Assembly: GCA_050743075.1 (NCBI GenBank)
Contig: JBOGDS010000004.1
Span: 14,459 to 78,458 of the forward strand
Length of the DNA stretch: 64,000 nucleotides
Direction of reading: 5' to 3'
Source: JBOGDS01 sp050743075
GTDB lineage: Bacteria; Actinomycetota; Actinomycetes; Jiangellales; Jiangellaceae
A model generated the notes under the pieces. That model made no database searches. It was not told the origin of the DNA and was given only the letters and a program-made list of their open reading frames with translations. The first letter of the stretch is position 1. The number at the start of each line of letters is the position of its first letter. The position numbers and the translations under genes were made by a program. Of this stretch, positions 1 to 8,905 are shown piece by piece.

Positions 1-436
1 CACCGGGTGTCGACGTCTCGGACATGAGCACCACGTCGAGGTGCGTGACGACGTACCGCAGGTACGACCCGGCGAACGCGACCAGCCGCTGCACCGGGTC
101 GGCACCCGGGCCGAGCGGCGGTGGGCCCTCGAGCAAGCCCTGCTGCAGTTCGCGCTCACGCTCGTCGAGGAGCGCCTCGGCCAGCCCCGACTTGTCGCCG
201 AAGCGGCGGTACAGCGTCCCTTTCCCGACGCCGGCCGCCCGCGCGACGTCGTCCATTGTGACGACACCGACGCCGCGCCGGGCGAACAGCGCCTCGGCAG
301 CCGTCAACACCTTCCGGCGGTTCCGTGCCGCGTCCGCACGCTCGCGGACGACGCCGACGTCGAGAACCGGCAGGCATGGCCCCCCCGGACCGGTTGACGA
401 ACCGGACTGTAGTCCGATAGGTTCCTCGTTTTCCAT
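1..436 (-). CDS. TetR/AcrR family transcriptional regulator, 3' end cut by window edge
   Basis: The reverse strand reads from ATG at 436 off the left edge (145 codons visible). An N-terminal TetR helix-turn-helix lies at about residues 59-80 (DDVARAGVGKGTLYRRFGDK), preceded by the helix RKVLTAAEALFARRG. The ligand-binding half is mostly outside the window. It is divergent from the azoreductase at 478, the classic layout of a TetR repressor controlling a quinone/azo reductase. Two perfect CGGACT-N2-AGTCCG palindromes lie in and just upstream of its 5' end, so autoregulation is likely. One palindrome falls inside the first codons, so the true start could be further downstream. Family assignment is secure; the ligand is unknown. 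Confidence 0.85.
   Translation of the reverse strand, partial: MENEEPIGLQSGSSTGPGGPCLPVLDVGVVRERADAARNRRKVLTAAEALFARRGVGVVTMDDVARAAGVGKGTLYRRFGDKSGLAEALLDERERELQQGLLEGPPPLGPGADPVQRLVAFAGSYLRYVVTHLDVVLMSETSTPG
403..416. promoter_or_regulatory. Candidate TetR operator, copy 1
   Basis: Perfect inverted repeat CGGACT-GT-AGTCCG. It lies inside the first codons of the TetR gene as drawn from 436 and has arms identical to the copy at 442-455. Binding by the adjacent repressor is inferred from position and symmetry. Confidence 0.6.
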
Positions 437-441
437 GAGAC

Positions 442-455
442 CGGACTCTAGTCCG
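442..455. promoter_or_regulatory. Candidate TetR operator, copy 2
   Basis: Perfect inverted repeat CGGACT-CT-AGTCCG, centred 39 bp from copy 1 and 23 bp before the azoreductase ATG at 478. It sits where a repressor would block the divergent promoters. The two copies differ only in the spacer. Confidence 0.65.
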
Positions 456-477
456 ATTAGCTACGACGGGGGCAAGT

Positions 478-1103
478 ATGGCCACGCTGTTGCACGTGAG
501 CGCGTCTCCGAGAGGCACGGCGTCGGAGTCGCTTCGCCTTGCCGACACCTTCCTGGAGAGCTTCCGAGACGCCCGCCCGGACGTGGGCATCGACACGCTC
601 GACCTCTGGGACGGCACGCTGCCGACGTTCGGCCCGGCTGCCGCGGCCGCCAAGATGAGCGCATTCGCCGCCGCGACACCCCAAGGCTCATCGGCCGAGG
701 CGTGGAACACCGTACGCGAGACGTTCGAACGATTCGACGCGGCCGACCACTACCTGTTCAGCATGCCGATGTGGAACCACGGCATCCCCTACGTCCTCAA
801 GCAGTTCGTCGACGTCGTCAGCCAGCCGGGCATGGTCTTCGGCTTCGACAACGAGCGGGGGTACACCGGGCTGCTCACCGGCAAGAAGGCTGCCGTGATC
901 TGCACCAGTGCCGCCTACGGCCCGCAGCGCGGACACGCCTTCGGGGTCGACTTCCAGGCGCCGTACTTCAACGAGTGGCTCCGGTGGGCGGTGTCACCGA
1001 TGTCACGGTGATCTACTTCCGGCCCGATCTCGCCACTCCCGACGCCGCGACGGGACGCCGCATCGCCGAGGCCGAAGCTCGCGAGGCCGGCAAGCGCTTC
1101 TGA
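478..1103 (+). pseudogene. FMN-dependent NADH-azoreductase, frameshifted near its 3' end
   Basis: ATG at 478 opens a flavodoxin-fold reductase with the FMN-phosphate loop SASPRGTASES (residues 8-18) and the azoreductase motif PMWNHGIP (97-104). Members reduce quinones and azo dyes with NADH in the cytosol. The first frame stops at 1011 after WLRW. The family's usual continuation GVTDVTVIYFRPD appears at once in another frame and runs to a stop at 1103 (ending EAREAGKRF). One missing base near 988 would restore a gene of about 208 codons. This is either a real frameshift removing about 38 C-terminal residues or a sequencing error. The divergent TetR gene is the likely regulator. Confidence 0.8.
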
Positions 1104-1129
1104 CGGACCCGCCGCCTATCCTCGGGCTG

Positions 1130-1834
1130 GTGACCATCGACGCGGTGATCTTCGACTGGGGCGGCACGCTCACGCCGTGGCACACGGTCGACCTGGCCGA
1201 GCAGTGGCGGGCATACGCGCGGATCGTCGCCCCGGATGAGGTCGACGCCGTCGCGCTGGCCCTGCTCACCGCCGACGAGGAGGCGTGGGAGGCCGCTCGC
1301 CTGCACCAGCAGTCGGCCACCTTCGCCGACGTGGTCTCGACGGCCCGTGTCCCGTACGACGCCGAGGCCGTCCGGGCACTGCGCGAGTTCTGGGAGCCGC
1401 ACACGTTCACCGACCTGGACGTGCCGGACCTGTTCGCCGGCTTGCGGGAACGCGGCATCCGCGTCGGCGTGCTCTCCAACACGATCTGGCCCCGGGCCTG
1501 GCACGAGGAGGTCTTCGCGCGCGACGGCGTCCTCGACCTCGTCGACGGTGCCGTCTACACCTCGGAGATCGCTCACACGAAGCCGCACGCCGAGGCCTTC
1601 CGCGCTGCGATGGCGGCTGTCCGCGTGACCGACCCGGCCCGCTGCGTCTTCGTCGGCGACCGCCCGTACGACGACATCTCCGGCGCTCACTCCGTCGGCA
1701 TGCGTGCGGTCCTCGTGCCGCATTCGCAGATCCCGGCCGACCAGCAGATGCCGGTCGATGTCGCGCCTGACGCGATCATCGACCGGCTGATCGACCTGCT
1801 GGCTCACGTCGACTCGTGGCGCGACGCAGCGTAG
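1130..1834 (+). CDS. HAD family hydrolase
   Basis: GTG at 1130 gives a 234-residue protein with haloacid-dehalogenase motifs in order: FDWGGTLT (nucleophile Asp9), LSNT around residue 117, the lysine in AHTKPHAEAF, and the acidic VFVGDRPYDDISGA. The length and helical insert between motifs I and II fit a C1-cap phosphatase or phosphoglycolate-phosphatase-like enzyme. The usual second Asp of DxD is Gly, which also occurs in active actinobacterial relatives. The start was chosen because homology begins at once. It follows the azoreductase on the same strand by 26 bp and may be co-transcribed. Substrate unknown. Confidence 0.85.
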   Translation: MTIDAVIFDWGGTLTPWHTVDLAEQWRAYARIVAPDEVDAVALALLTADEEAWEAARLHQQSATFADVVSTARVPYDAEAVRALREFWEPHTFTDLDVPDLFAGLRERGIRVGVLSNTIWPRAWHEEVFARDGVLDLVDGAVYTSEIAHTKPHAEAFRAAMAAVRVTDPARCVFVGDRPYDDISGAHSVGMRAVLVPHSQIPADQQMPVDVAPDAIIDRLIDLLAHVDSWRDAA

Positions 1835-1841
1835 GACTCGG

Positions 1842-2375
1842 TCAGTCCTGGTCGAGCGGCACCGCGATGTCGACGACCTGACGGCGCTCGGAGAACGTCC
1901 TGACCAGGCTGGCTTCGCCGGTGAGCACATCAACCTGGTGGAAGCCGTAGCGCCCGCCGACCTGAAGCGCTGCGAACCCGAGGTTGTCGCCGCTCTGCGT
2001 CGTGAAGATGTCGAAACCCGCACCGCTACCCGCATCGGCCAGCAGCTTGCCCGTCGGAGCGAGGCTGCCCGCGTTGGCCGGCGACTGCACGGCGACCTGG
2101 TCGAGCGCTGTGTCCACGTCGAACAACGTCGTGGCGGTGTTCGGGTCCAGGTCGTTGTTGGTGTACGCCGCGCCGCTGATGCCGGTCGCAGCAACGGTCG
2201 CCGGCGGGTAGGTCAGCATGCCATCGACAGCAGTCGTGCCGGCGGCCGGCGCACCGTTCGGGTCGTCGATGTTGTGCCGAAGGTTCTGCCCGGCATCGCT
2301 GACGACCCGCAGCCGGTTCGCAGCCGGGTTGAAGTCGACGCCGAACGATGTCCCGAGGTCCGTGCGGTCGACCAT
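1842..2375 (-). pseudogene. DUF4394 domain protein, 5'-truncated
   Basis: The reverse strand encodes a DUF4394-like beta-propeller segment: GTSFGVDFNPAANRLRVVSD, GAAYTNNDLDPNTATTLFDV and YGFHQVDVLTGEASLV are typical blades. These are secreted or surface proteins of unknown function. The first ATG that keeps the homology is at 2375. A normal member has a signal peptide and about 100 more residues before the GTSFGVDFN blade, and those are missing. Upstream the DNA becomes the sense strand of a flavodoxin gene, so the 5' end has been lost at a junction near 2355-2370. Confidence 0.65.
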
Positions 2376-2402
2376 GACCTCGCGCCCGGTGTCCAGCCGG
2401 AC

Positions 2403-2933
2403 ATGACCGAGCACGGCTTCGACCACGACGACTGGCCCGCGATCTACGAGTCGGTCGAGGCGGCCGACATCCTGGTGATCGGCACGCCGATCTGGCTCGG
2501 CGACAAGTCCAGCGTCTGTACCCGGATGATCGAGCGGCTCTACTCGAACTCGAGCGAACTGAACGAGGCTGGCCAGTACGCGTACTACGGCAAGGTCGGC
2601 GGCGTCATCGTCACCGGCAACGAGGACGGGGTCAAGCACGTCGCGATGAACGTCCTCTACTCCCTGCAGCACCTGGGCTGCGTGATACCGCCGCAGGCCG
2701 ACGCCGGCTGGATCGGCGAGGCCGGGCCGGGACCGTCGTACCGGGACGAACGCTCCGGTGGGCCGGAGAACGAGTTCACGCAGCGCAACACCGTGTTCAT
2801 GACCTGGAACCTGATGCACCTGGCGGCCCTGATCAGGCGAGCCGGGGGCGTCCCCACCCACGGCAACTCACGCGCCGCCTGGGACCACGGCGAACGCTTC
2901 GACCACCCCAACGTCGTCGACCACCCCGCCTGA
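2403..2933 (+). pseudogene. Flavodoxin/NADPH-dependent FMN reductase family protein, 5'-truncated
   Basis: From ATG 2403 the 176-residue product is the C-terminal part of a flavodoxin-like reductase: ADILVIGTPIWLGDKSS, GGVIVTGNEDGVKH and NTVFMTWNLMHLA are characteristic. Recognisable sequence extends in frame upstream to about 2367 (VDHDLAPGVQPD), then stops. The first beta-strand and the FMN-phosphate loop (about 45-50 residues) are missing. It abuts the truncated DUF4394 gene head to head, so one deletion across a divergent promoter explains both. The product is unlikely to bind FMN normally. Confidence 0.7.
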
Positions 2934-3011
2934 CCGGCTGCGCAGACCGCCTCAGCCGCGCGGGCGCGCTGCGCGCATCCGGCAGTCGTGATGAGCGTCA
3001 CGCTTGCATGA

Positions 3012-3052
3012 AGTTACCCACCAGTAGCACTATGGAGTTACCGGTGAGTAGC
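3012..3052. promoter_or_regulatory. Tandem operator-like repeats before the acyl-CoA dehydrogenase
   Basis: Two 17-base copies of AGTTACC-N4/5-AGTAGC-type sequence lie at 3012-3028 and 3036-3052, exactly 24 bases apart. Each resembles a degenerate TTAC...GTA(A/G) palindrome, the style of TetR operators of fatty-acid genes. A ribosome-binding site (CGGAGG) follows at 3055-3062 before ATG 3067. The regulator is not in this window. Confidence 0.45.
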
Positions 3053-3066
3053 GCTCGGAGGGCCGC

Positions 3067-4926
3067 ATGGGTCATTACAAGTCCAATCTCCGCGACATCG
3101 AGTTCACGCTGTTCGATGTCCTCGGCCGCGGCGACGTGCTGGGTCACGGCCGATACGCGGACATCGACGTCGACACGGCGCGCAGCATCCTGGCCGAGGT
3201 GGACCGGCTGGCCCGTGCAGAAATCGCCGCGTCGTACGAGGACGGCGACCGCAACCCGCCGGTCTACGACCCGGACGCACGCGCCGTCGCCCTGCCGGAG
3301 TCGTTCAAGAAGAGCTTCCGCGCTCTGATGGACGCCGAGTTCTACAAGTTCGCCCTGCCGCCGGAGCTGGACGGCACGCCGGTGCCGCCATCGCTGTACT
3401 GGGCCGGCGCCGAGCTCATCCTCGGTGCCAACGCGGCGACCTGGATGTACGCCACCGGCCCGTCATTCGCCGCCACCATCTGGCGAAACGGCACAGCGGA
3501 ACAGAAGCGGATCGCCGAGATCATGCTCGAACGCGGCTGGGGCGCGACCATGGTGCTCACCGAGCCCGACGCCGGCTCCGACGTCGGCGCGGGCACGACG
3601 AAGGCCTTCCGGAGCGACGACGGCACCTGGCGGATCGAGGGCGTCAAGCGTTTCATCACCTCGGGCGAGCACGACCTGACCGAGAACATCGTCCACCTGG
3701 TCCTGGCCCGTCCCGTCGGCGTCGAGGGAGTCGGGGGTCCTGGCACCAAGGGGCTGTCACTGTTCGTCGTCCCCAAGTACCGGTTCGACCTGTCGACGGG
3801 TGAGCTGGGCGAACGCAACGGCGTCTACGCGACCAACGTCGAGCGGAAGATGGGTATCAAGGCGTCGGCGACGAGCGAGTTGACGTTCGGCGACGGCGAG
3901 CCGGCCATCGGATATCTGCTCGGCGACGTGCACGACGGCATCGCACAGATGTTCCAGGTGATCGAGTACGCCCGGATGATGGTGGGCACCAAGGCCATCG
4001 CGACGCTGTCGTCGGGATACCTGAACGCTCTCGAGTTCGCCAAGCAGCGCGTGCAGGGCGCGGACCTGACCCGGGCCAACGACAAGACGGCACCGCGCGT
4101 GACGATCACCCATCACCCGGATGTGCGTCGGTCCCTGATGACCCAGAAGGCGTACGCCGAGGGCATGCGCGCGCTCGTGCTGTACACCGCGACCATGCAG
4201 GACCGGGTGTACGCCGCCGCACACGAGGGCACCACGGACGAGACGGCCGAACGGGTCAACGACCTGCTGCTGCCGATCGTGAAGGGGTACGGCTCGGAGC
4301 GCTCGTGGGTGCTGCTCGGATCCGAGACACTGCAGACCTTCGGTGGCTCGGGCTTCCTGCAGGACTACCCGATCGAGCAGTACGTGCGCGACGCCAAGAT
4401 CGACACCCTCTATGAGGGCACCACCGCGATTCAGGGCCTCGACCTCTTCTTCCGGAAGATCGTCAAGGACCGCGGCCAGGCGATCGGGTGGCTGTCGAAC
4501 CAGATCCAGGAGACGCTGGCCGCCGAGCTCGGCGGTGGCCGGCTCAAGGTCGAGCGCGAACTCCTCACCCAGGCACTCGAAGACGTCCAGGCCATGCTCG
4601 GGTCGATGGTGGGCTTCCTGGCGTCGGCGGACGAGAACGCCGAGAACGGCGACGTCCGCAACGTCTACAAGGTCGGCCAGAACACCACCAGGCTGCTTCT
4701 CTCGATCGGTGACCTGGTGACCGGCTGGCTGCTCGTCCGGCAGGCGGCTGTCGCGCTGGACCAGCTCGATGACGACGTGCCGGCCAAGGACAAGGCGTTC
4801 CACCAGGGCAAGATCGCCGCGGCGCAGTTCTTCGCCCGCCGGGTCCTGCCACGCCTGAGCGCGGAGCGGGCCGCCCTCGAGGCCACTGACAACGCCCTGA
4901 TGGACCTCGACGAATCTGCATTCTGA
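3067..4926 (+). CDS. Acyl-CoA dehydrogenase, long actinobacterial form
   Basis: This 619-residue flavoenzyme introduces the alpha-beta double bond into acyl-CoA (first step of beta-oxidation). ATG 3067 follows a good Shine-Dalgarno. The middle domain shows VLTEPDAGSDVGAGTTKA (about 165-182). The C-terminal helical domain has the flavin/CoA signature FGGSGFLQDYPIEQYVRDAKI and IDTLYEGTTAIQ, holding the probable catalytic Glu. The extra 120-residue tail (about 490-610) is the acetyl-CoA-dehydrogenase-like C-terminal domain of the roughly 600-residue FadE group. Paired repeats upstream suggest control by a fatty-acid-responsive TetR. No partner electron-transfer genes are adjacent. Confidence 0.92.
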   Translation: MGHYKSNLRDIEFTLFDVLGRGDVLGHGRYADIDVDTARSILAEVDRLARAEIAASYEDGDRNPPVYDPDARAVALPESFKKSFRALMDAEFYKFALPPELDGTPVPPSLYWAGAELILGANAATWMYATGPSFAATIWRNGTAEQKRIAEIMLERGWGATMVLTEPDAGSDVGAGTTKAFRSDDGTWRIEGVKRFITSGEHDLTENIVHLVLARPVGVEGVGGPGTKGLSLFVVPKYRFDLSTGELGERNGVYATNVERKMGIKASATSELTFGDGEPAIGYLLGDVHDGIAQMFQVIEYARMMVGTKAIATLSSGYLNALEFAKQRVQGADLTRANDKTAPRVTITHHPDVRRSLMTQKAYAEGMRALVLYTATMQDRVYAAAHEGTTDETAERVNDLLLPIVKGYGSERSWVLLGSETLQTFGGSGFLQDYPIEQYVRDAKIDTLYEGTTAIQGLDLFFRKIVKDRGQAIGWLSNQIQETLAAELGGGRLKVERELLTQALEDVQAMLGSMVGFLASADENAENGDVRNVYKVGQNTTRLLLSIGDLVTGWLLVRQAAVALDQLDDDVPAKDKAFHQGKIAAAQFFARRVLPRLSAERAALEATDNALMDLDESAF

Positions 4927-5150
4927 CGAGCTGAGCACAGGCATCTCAGATGATGTGGTGAGAATAATCCTATGTTGCCGACGGATAATCTAGGCCTGCG
5001 ACCGATCGAAAGTCAGCCCGCCCGCGTGATCGGCCACATGGCTGGTTCATTAGCATTTCGGTGGGATGAACGGACAACGGCGATCATGACAATCCCTTGC
5101 CCTTTCTCGCCCGGCACAGAACAATTGCGCGCAGGCTCTGACCGGGGGGT

Positions 5151-7070
5151 GTGGGGGATCTGCGACGTCTTGCCAGGCGAGGCTGGGACTCGTCGTCGGT
5201 AACTCACGGACGACGGCCGCAGTGGATGTGGCGGCTGCTCTCGAGGCTGCGCCTCGACCTCCCGCTGGCGGTGCTCGACGCGATGCTCGTCATCGGCTCG
5301 TTCATGTCTCTACTCGCGGTCCGGTTCGACGGCACGATCCCGGCCAACTACTCCGAACGGCTGTTCTCGTTCCTGCCGATCGTTGTCGTTATCCACCTGG
5401 CCGCCAACCTCGGCTGGGGCCTGTACGGCCAGATCTGGCGGCACGCCAGCGTCGCCGAGGCGCGGCGGGTCGTGCTCGCCGGGCTGACCGCAGGCGCCGT
5501 CATCTTTCTGCTCAACCCGCTGCAGGGCCTCCCCTTGCCGCGGTCGGTCGCCCTGTTCGGCGCCGTCGTCGCCACGATGTTCATCGGGCTCGTGCGCTTC
5601 CAGTCGCGCCTGTTCGGTTGGCGGCGCAAGATCGACCGGTCCGCGACCCGGGTCGCCGTGATCGGTGCCGGTTCGGCCGGCGCGTCCATCGTCCGTGAGC
5701 TCCGCCGCACGGCGGGCAGCGGACTCACCCCCGTCGTCGTCGTCGACGACGATCCGCGCAAGCAGGGCCGGTCCCTGCTCGGCGTGCCGGTCGTGGGCCA
5801 CACCGCGTCGATCGAGCACGTCGTCGAGCGGTACCGTGCGCACGAGGTCCTGGTCGCCGTTCCCAGCGCCGACCAGGAGCTGATGGAGACGGTCATGCGC
5901 GGCGCGGAGCTGGCGCAGGTTCCGCTCAAGGTGCTGCCGCCGACCCGCGACCTGCTCGGCGCGCCGCCGTCGGTGCGCGACGCACGCGACCTGCAGATCG
6001 AGGACCTCCTGGGCCGGCAGCAGATCGTCACCGACCTCGACGGCGTGCGGGCCACCGTCGCCGGCAAGCGGGTGCTGATCACCGGGGCGGGCGGGTCCAT
6101 CGGGTCCGAGATCGCCGCGCAGGTCGCCGCGTTCGGGCCGGCCCGCCTGGTACTGCTCGACCACGACGAGACCCACCTGCACGACGTAGCAGCCACGCTC
6201 GACGTCGACGTGCCGGTCGAGCTCGCGCTGGCCGACATCCGCGACCGCAGCCGGTTGCTTGACCGGTTCGAGGCCGAGCGGCCCGAGCTGGTCTTCCATG
6301 CCGCCGCGCACAAGCACGTTCCGCTGCTCGAGGCGCACCCGGTCGAGGCGATCCGCACGAACGTCCTCGGCACCGCGAACGTCGTCGACGCCGCCACGAG
6401 CCTGGGCGTCGACCGGCTCGCTTTCATCTCCTCGGACAAGGCCGTTCGCCCCCAGAACGTTCTCGGCCGGTCCAAGTGGCTCGGTGAGCAGATCACCCAC
6501 CTGGGATCACCCACCGGTGCGCGCTGGTGTTCGGTCCGCTTCGGCAACGTGCTCGGCAGCCGCGGCAGCGTCGTGCCCACGTTCGCGGCGCAGATCGCCA
6601 GCGGCGGCCCCGTGACCGTCACCGATCCGGGGATGACGCGGTTCTTCATGAGCGTGCACGAGGCCATCCAACTCGTCCTGCAGGCCGCGGTCCTGTCGGC
6701 CGGTGACGAGATCTTCATGCTCAACATGGGGGTTCCCGTCAACATCCTCGAGCTGGCTGAACGGATGGTCCGACTGTCCGGCCACGTCGTCGGCGCCGAG
6801 ATCGCGATCCGGTTCGTGGGTACCCGGCCGGGAGAGAAGCTGGTCGAGGACCTGCAAGACCCCGAGGAGCTCTCCTTCCCGACCAATCACCCGTCCATCG
6901 TCCGGCTCCGCCGCATCCCGATTCCGGCCGGCCAGCTGGCCGACGGCATCGGTGAGCTTGCCGACCTGGCCGATCAGGGCTTGGATGAGGCAGCCGAGAA
7001 ACTGCTCGTAGAACTGACCAACGTCCGTGCCGACACGGCCGACGTCCCCGCGATGAAGCAGATGAACTGA
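5151..7070 (+). CDS. Polysaccharide biosynthesis nucleoside-diphosphate sugar dehydratase/epimerase (CapD/FlaA1/WbpM family)
   Basis: First gene of the exopolysaccharide locus. Four membrane helices occupy roughly residues 35-150, followed by a Rossmann domain (VAVIGAGSAGASIVREL, about 168-184) and the SDR catalytic domain starting VLITGAGGSIGSEIA (about 306-320). HAAAHKHVPLLEAHP, SSDKAVRPQNVLGRSK and FVGTRPGEKL are hallmarks of UDP-HexNAc 4,6-dehydratases. The Tyr of YxxxK is replaced (LxxxK), as in WbpM-type enzymes where it is Met. It probably supplies a 4-keto-6-deoxy UDP-sugar from UDP-GlcNAc at the membrane. GTG 5151 gives the longest form; ATG 5226 is a reasonable alternative. It overlaps the next gene by one base (TGATG). 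Confidence 0.88.
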   Translation: MGDLRRLARRGWDSSSVTHGRRPQWMWRLLSRLRLDLPLAVLDAMLVIGSFMSLLAVRFDGTIPANYSERLFSFLPIVVVIHLAANLGWGLYGQIWRHASVAEARRVVLAGLTAGAVIFLLNPLQGLPLPRSVALFGAVVATMFIGLVRFQSRLFGWRRKIDRSATRVAVIGAGSAGASIVRELRRTAGSGLTPVVVVDDDPRKQGRSLLGVPVVGHTASIEHVVERYRAHEVLVAVPSADQELMETVMRGAELAQVPLKVLPPTRDLLGAPPSVRDARDLQIEDLLGRQQIVTDLDGVRATVAGKRVLITGAGGSIGSEIAAQVAAFGPARLVLLDHDETHLHDVAATLDVDVPVELALADIRDRSRLLDRFEAERPELVFHAAAHKHVPLLEAHPVEAIRTNVLGTANVVDAATSLGVDRLAFISSDKAVRPQNVLGRSKWLGEQITHLGSPTGARWCSVRFGNVLGSRGSVVPTFAAQIASGGPVTVTDPGMTRFFMSVHEAIQLVLQAAVLSAGDEIFMLNMGVPVNILELAERMVRLSGHVVGAEIAIRFVGTRPGEKLVEDLQDPEELSFPTNHPSIVRLRRIPIPAGQLADGIGELADLADQGLDEAAEKLLVELTNVRADTADVPAMKQMN

Positions 7071-8884
7071 TGGAACCCACCGAGTACTTCAAGATCGCCA
7101 GACGGCACGGGAAGCTGATCGCCCTCCTGGTTGTGGCGGCCGTAGCCATCGTCTACTGGACGTCACCGCAGCGCGTGACCGACGACCACACCGCCACCCA
7201 CGTCTTGCTCATCGAGGGAGCGGAGGGCAGGGGCGCTGCCGCCTCGGCGAACCCACAGGTCGTCGCGTTGTGGACGACTGTCGGCGACGTCCCCGCCCGG
7301 GTCGCGGCCCGCCTGGGCGAGACCGGTGACCCCTCCCAGCTGGCGGGGCGGATCACGGCCGAGGGCGACCGGAACATCGGCACCGTGTCGATCACCGCCA
7401 CCGACCCGGACCCCGAGCGGGCGATGTTGCTCGCCAACACCTTCGCCGAAGAGGTCGTCGCGTTCCTGCAGGAACGCGAAGCCGCCAGGGTAGCCGCGCT
7501 GACCGAGGAGAACAGCACGCGTGCCGATGAGTTGCGCACGCAGATCTCCGATCTCGACGCCGCCATTGCCGCGCAGACCGCCGCTGCCGAAGAGGCGGAG
7601 CAGGAGCCGGAGATCGGGACGCTCTCCGCCGAGCGCGATGCGCTGGTCCGCCAGCTCGGCGGGGTCCTGGAGAACCTGGAGGCACAGGGCGAGTCGGCGC
7701 AGATGTCGACGTTGCAGGCCGCCACCTCCACCACACAAGAGGAACGGCTGCCCGGCACCCAGAGCCGGGAACAGCGCATGCTTCTCGCGGGTGTGGTGGC
7801 GCTGGTGCTCGGCTTCGGCCTGGCCGTCGTCCTCGACCGCGCGGACACCCGGCTGCGCACCCGCCACGAGGCCGAGACCCACTTCGGCCTTCCGGTCATC
7901 GCCGAGATCCCGATGCTCTCTCTGCCCAACCGCCGGCGAAAGGTGGTGGTGGCCGACGAACCCGACTCGATCAAGGCGGAGTCCTACCGCACGCTCCGGG
8001 CGGCGGTGATGCTCTACCGCCGTAAGGATGAGCAGATCACGCCCGGCCTGGGCGGTTCCATCCGGCCACGTCACGAGCGGGCGGGAGCTGCCGTCCCGGG
8101 CAGCAATGTCTCGGGAAATGGCCGGCGATCGGTCCCCGACCGCGAGGTCATACTGATCACGTCGCCCGGCCCGTCCGACGGCAAGACGACGACGGTGGCG
8201 AACCTCGCCGTCGCCTATGCCGAGAGCGGGCGGTCGGTGCTGGTCCTCAGCTGTGATCTCTGGCGATCGAGCGTCGCGCACCGGTTCGGCGTCAGGTCCG
8301 GCCGCGGGGTCAGCGACTTCCTGGCGTCCAGCGACGATCCCCGCCTCGAGACCTTCGTCCGCGACACCGAGGTACCGGGCGTCCGTGTCGTCACCGGCGG
8401 CCTCGCCATCCGGCGGCCCGGCGGCCGGCTGGTGGCTGAACAGCGGCTCATCGACGAGGCGCGCACCCTGGCGGACGTCGTCATCCTGGACACCGCCCCG
8501 CTGCTGTCCACCAGCCTCACCCGCGAGCTGGCAACCATGGTCGACGCGGTTGTGGTCGTGTGCCGGGTAGGCCGGACCACGGTCGCCGAGGCCGAGCGGT
8601 GCGGCGACCTGCTCGAACAACTCGGCGCTCCTGCCCTCGGCGTGGTGCTCGTCGGTGTCGCCGTGCGGCCGTTCTCCGACTATTTCGCCTACTCGTCTCC
8701 GCGGCGCATCCGCAAGGTGGTCGCCGAAGCCGAGGCTGACGAGCTCGCGGCTCAAGCGGAGTCCGAAGCCGACCTCACCGGGCTGTCCGACAACTCCGTT
8801 CCAGGCCACGAACCGCCCTACGGCGCGCGTCGGGCCAGGTCCAGCGGCGCCGACCCGTACGATGCGCCGGCCGAGGACCGCTGA
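7070..8884 (+). CDS. Wzz/CpsD-like polysaccharide co-polymerase with P-loop ATPase domain
   Basis: A 604-residue chain-length/assembly protein. TM1 is at about residues 16-30, then an extracytoplasmic Wzz-type region with coiled-coil stretches (140-230), then TM2 at about 237-256. The cytoplasmic P-loop domain has Walker A GPSDGKTTT (about 365), a Walker A'-like strand VLVLSCDLW and Walker B VVILDTAP (about 470). This is the layout of Gram-positive bacterial tyrosine kinases, but there is no C-terminal Tyr cluster; only Tyr in DYFAYSS and two in the tail are visible. Autokinase activity is therefore uncertain. It likely sets polymer length together with the Wzy-like protein at 13105-14535. 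Confidence 0.85.
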   Translation: MEPTEYFKIARRHGKLIALLVVAAVAIVYWTSPQRVTDDHTATHVLLIEGAEGRGAAASANPQVVALWTTVGDVPARVAARLGETGDPSQLAGRITAEGDRNIGTVSITATDPDPERAMLLANTFAEEVVAFLQEREAARVAALTEENSTRADELRTQISDLDAAIAAQTAAAEEAEQEPEIGTLSAERDALVRQLGGVLENLEAQGESAQMSTLQAATSTTQEERLPGTQSREQRMLLAGVVALVLGFGLAVVLDRADTRLRTRHEAETHFGLPVIAEIPMLSLPNRRRKVVVADEPDSIKAESYRTLRAAVMLYRRKDEQITPGLGGSIRPRHERAGAAVPGSNVSGNGRRSVPDREVILITSPGPSDGKTTTVANLAVAYAESGRSVLVLSCDLWRSSVAHRFGVRSGRGVSDFLASSDDPRLETFVRDTEVPGVRVVTGGLAIRRPGGRLVAEQRLIDEARTLADVVILDTAPLLSTSLTRELATMVDAVVVVCRVGRTTVAEAERCGDLLEQLGAPALGVVLVGVAVRPFSDYFAYSSPRRIRKVVAEAEADELAAQAESEADLTGLSDNSVPGHEPPYGARRARSSGADPYDAPAEDR

Positions 8885-8905
8885 CCCGAGACGGCGCGGT
8901 GGACC

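Noticed and set aside
1013..2194. Long reverse ORF over the HAD gene
   Set aside because: It is antisense to a well-supported HAD hydrolase with all motifs; it has Arg/Pro/Ala-rich shadow composition and no recognisable domain.
3757..4944. 395-residue reverse ORF over the acyl-CoA dehydrogenase
   Set aside because: Antisense shadow typical of high-G+C codon bias; the forward protein has a clear family match.
5310..6886. Long reverse ORFs over the CapD-like gene
   Set aside because: Antisense shadows; no domains, and the forward gene is unambiguous.
7070..8884. Confident tyrosine autokinase
   Set aside because: The C-terminal Tyr cluster of BY-kinases is not visible, so only a Wzz/CpsD-like assignment is made.
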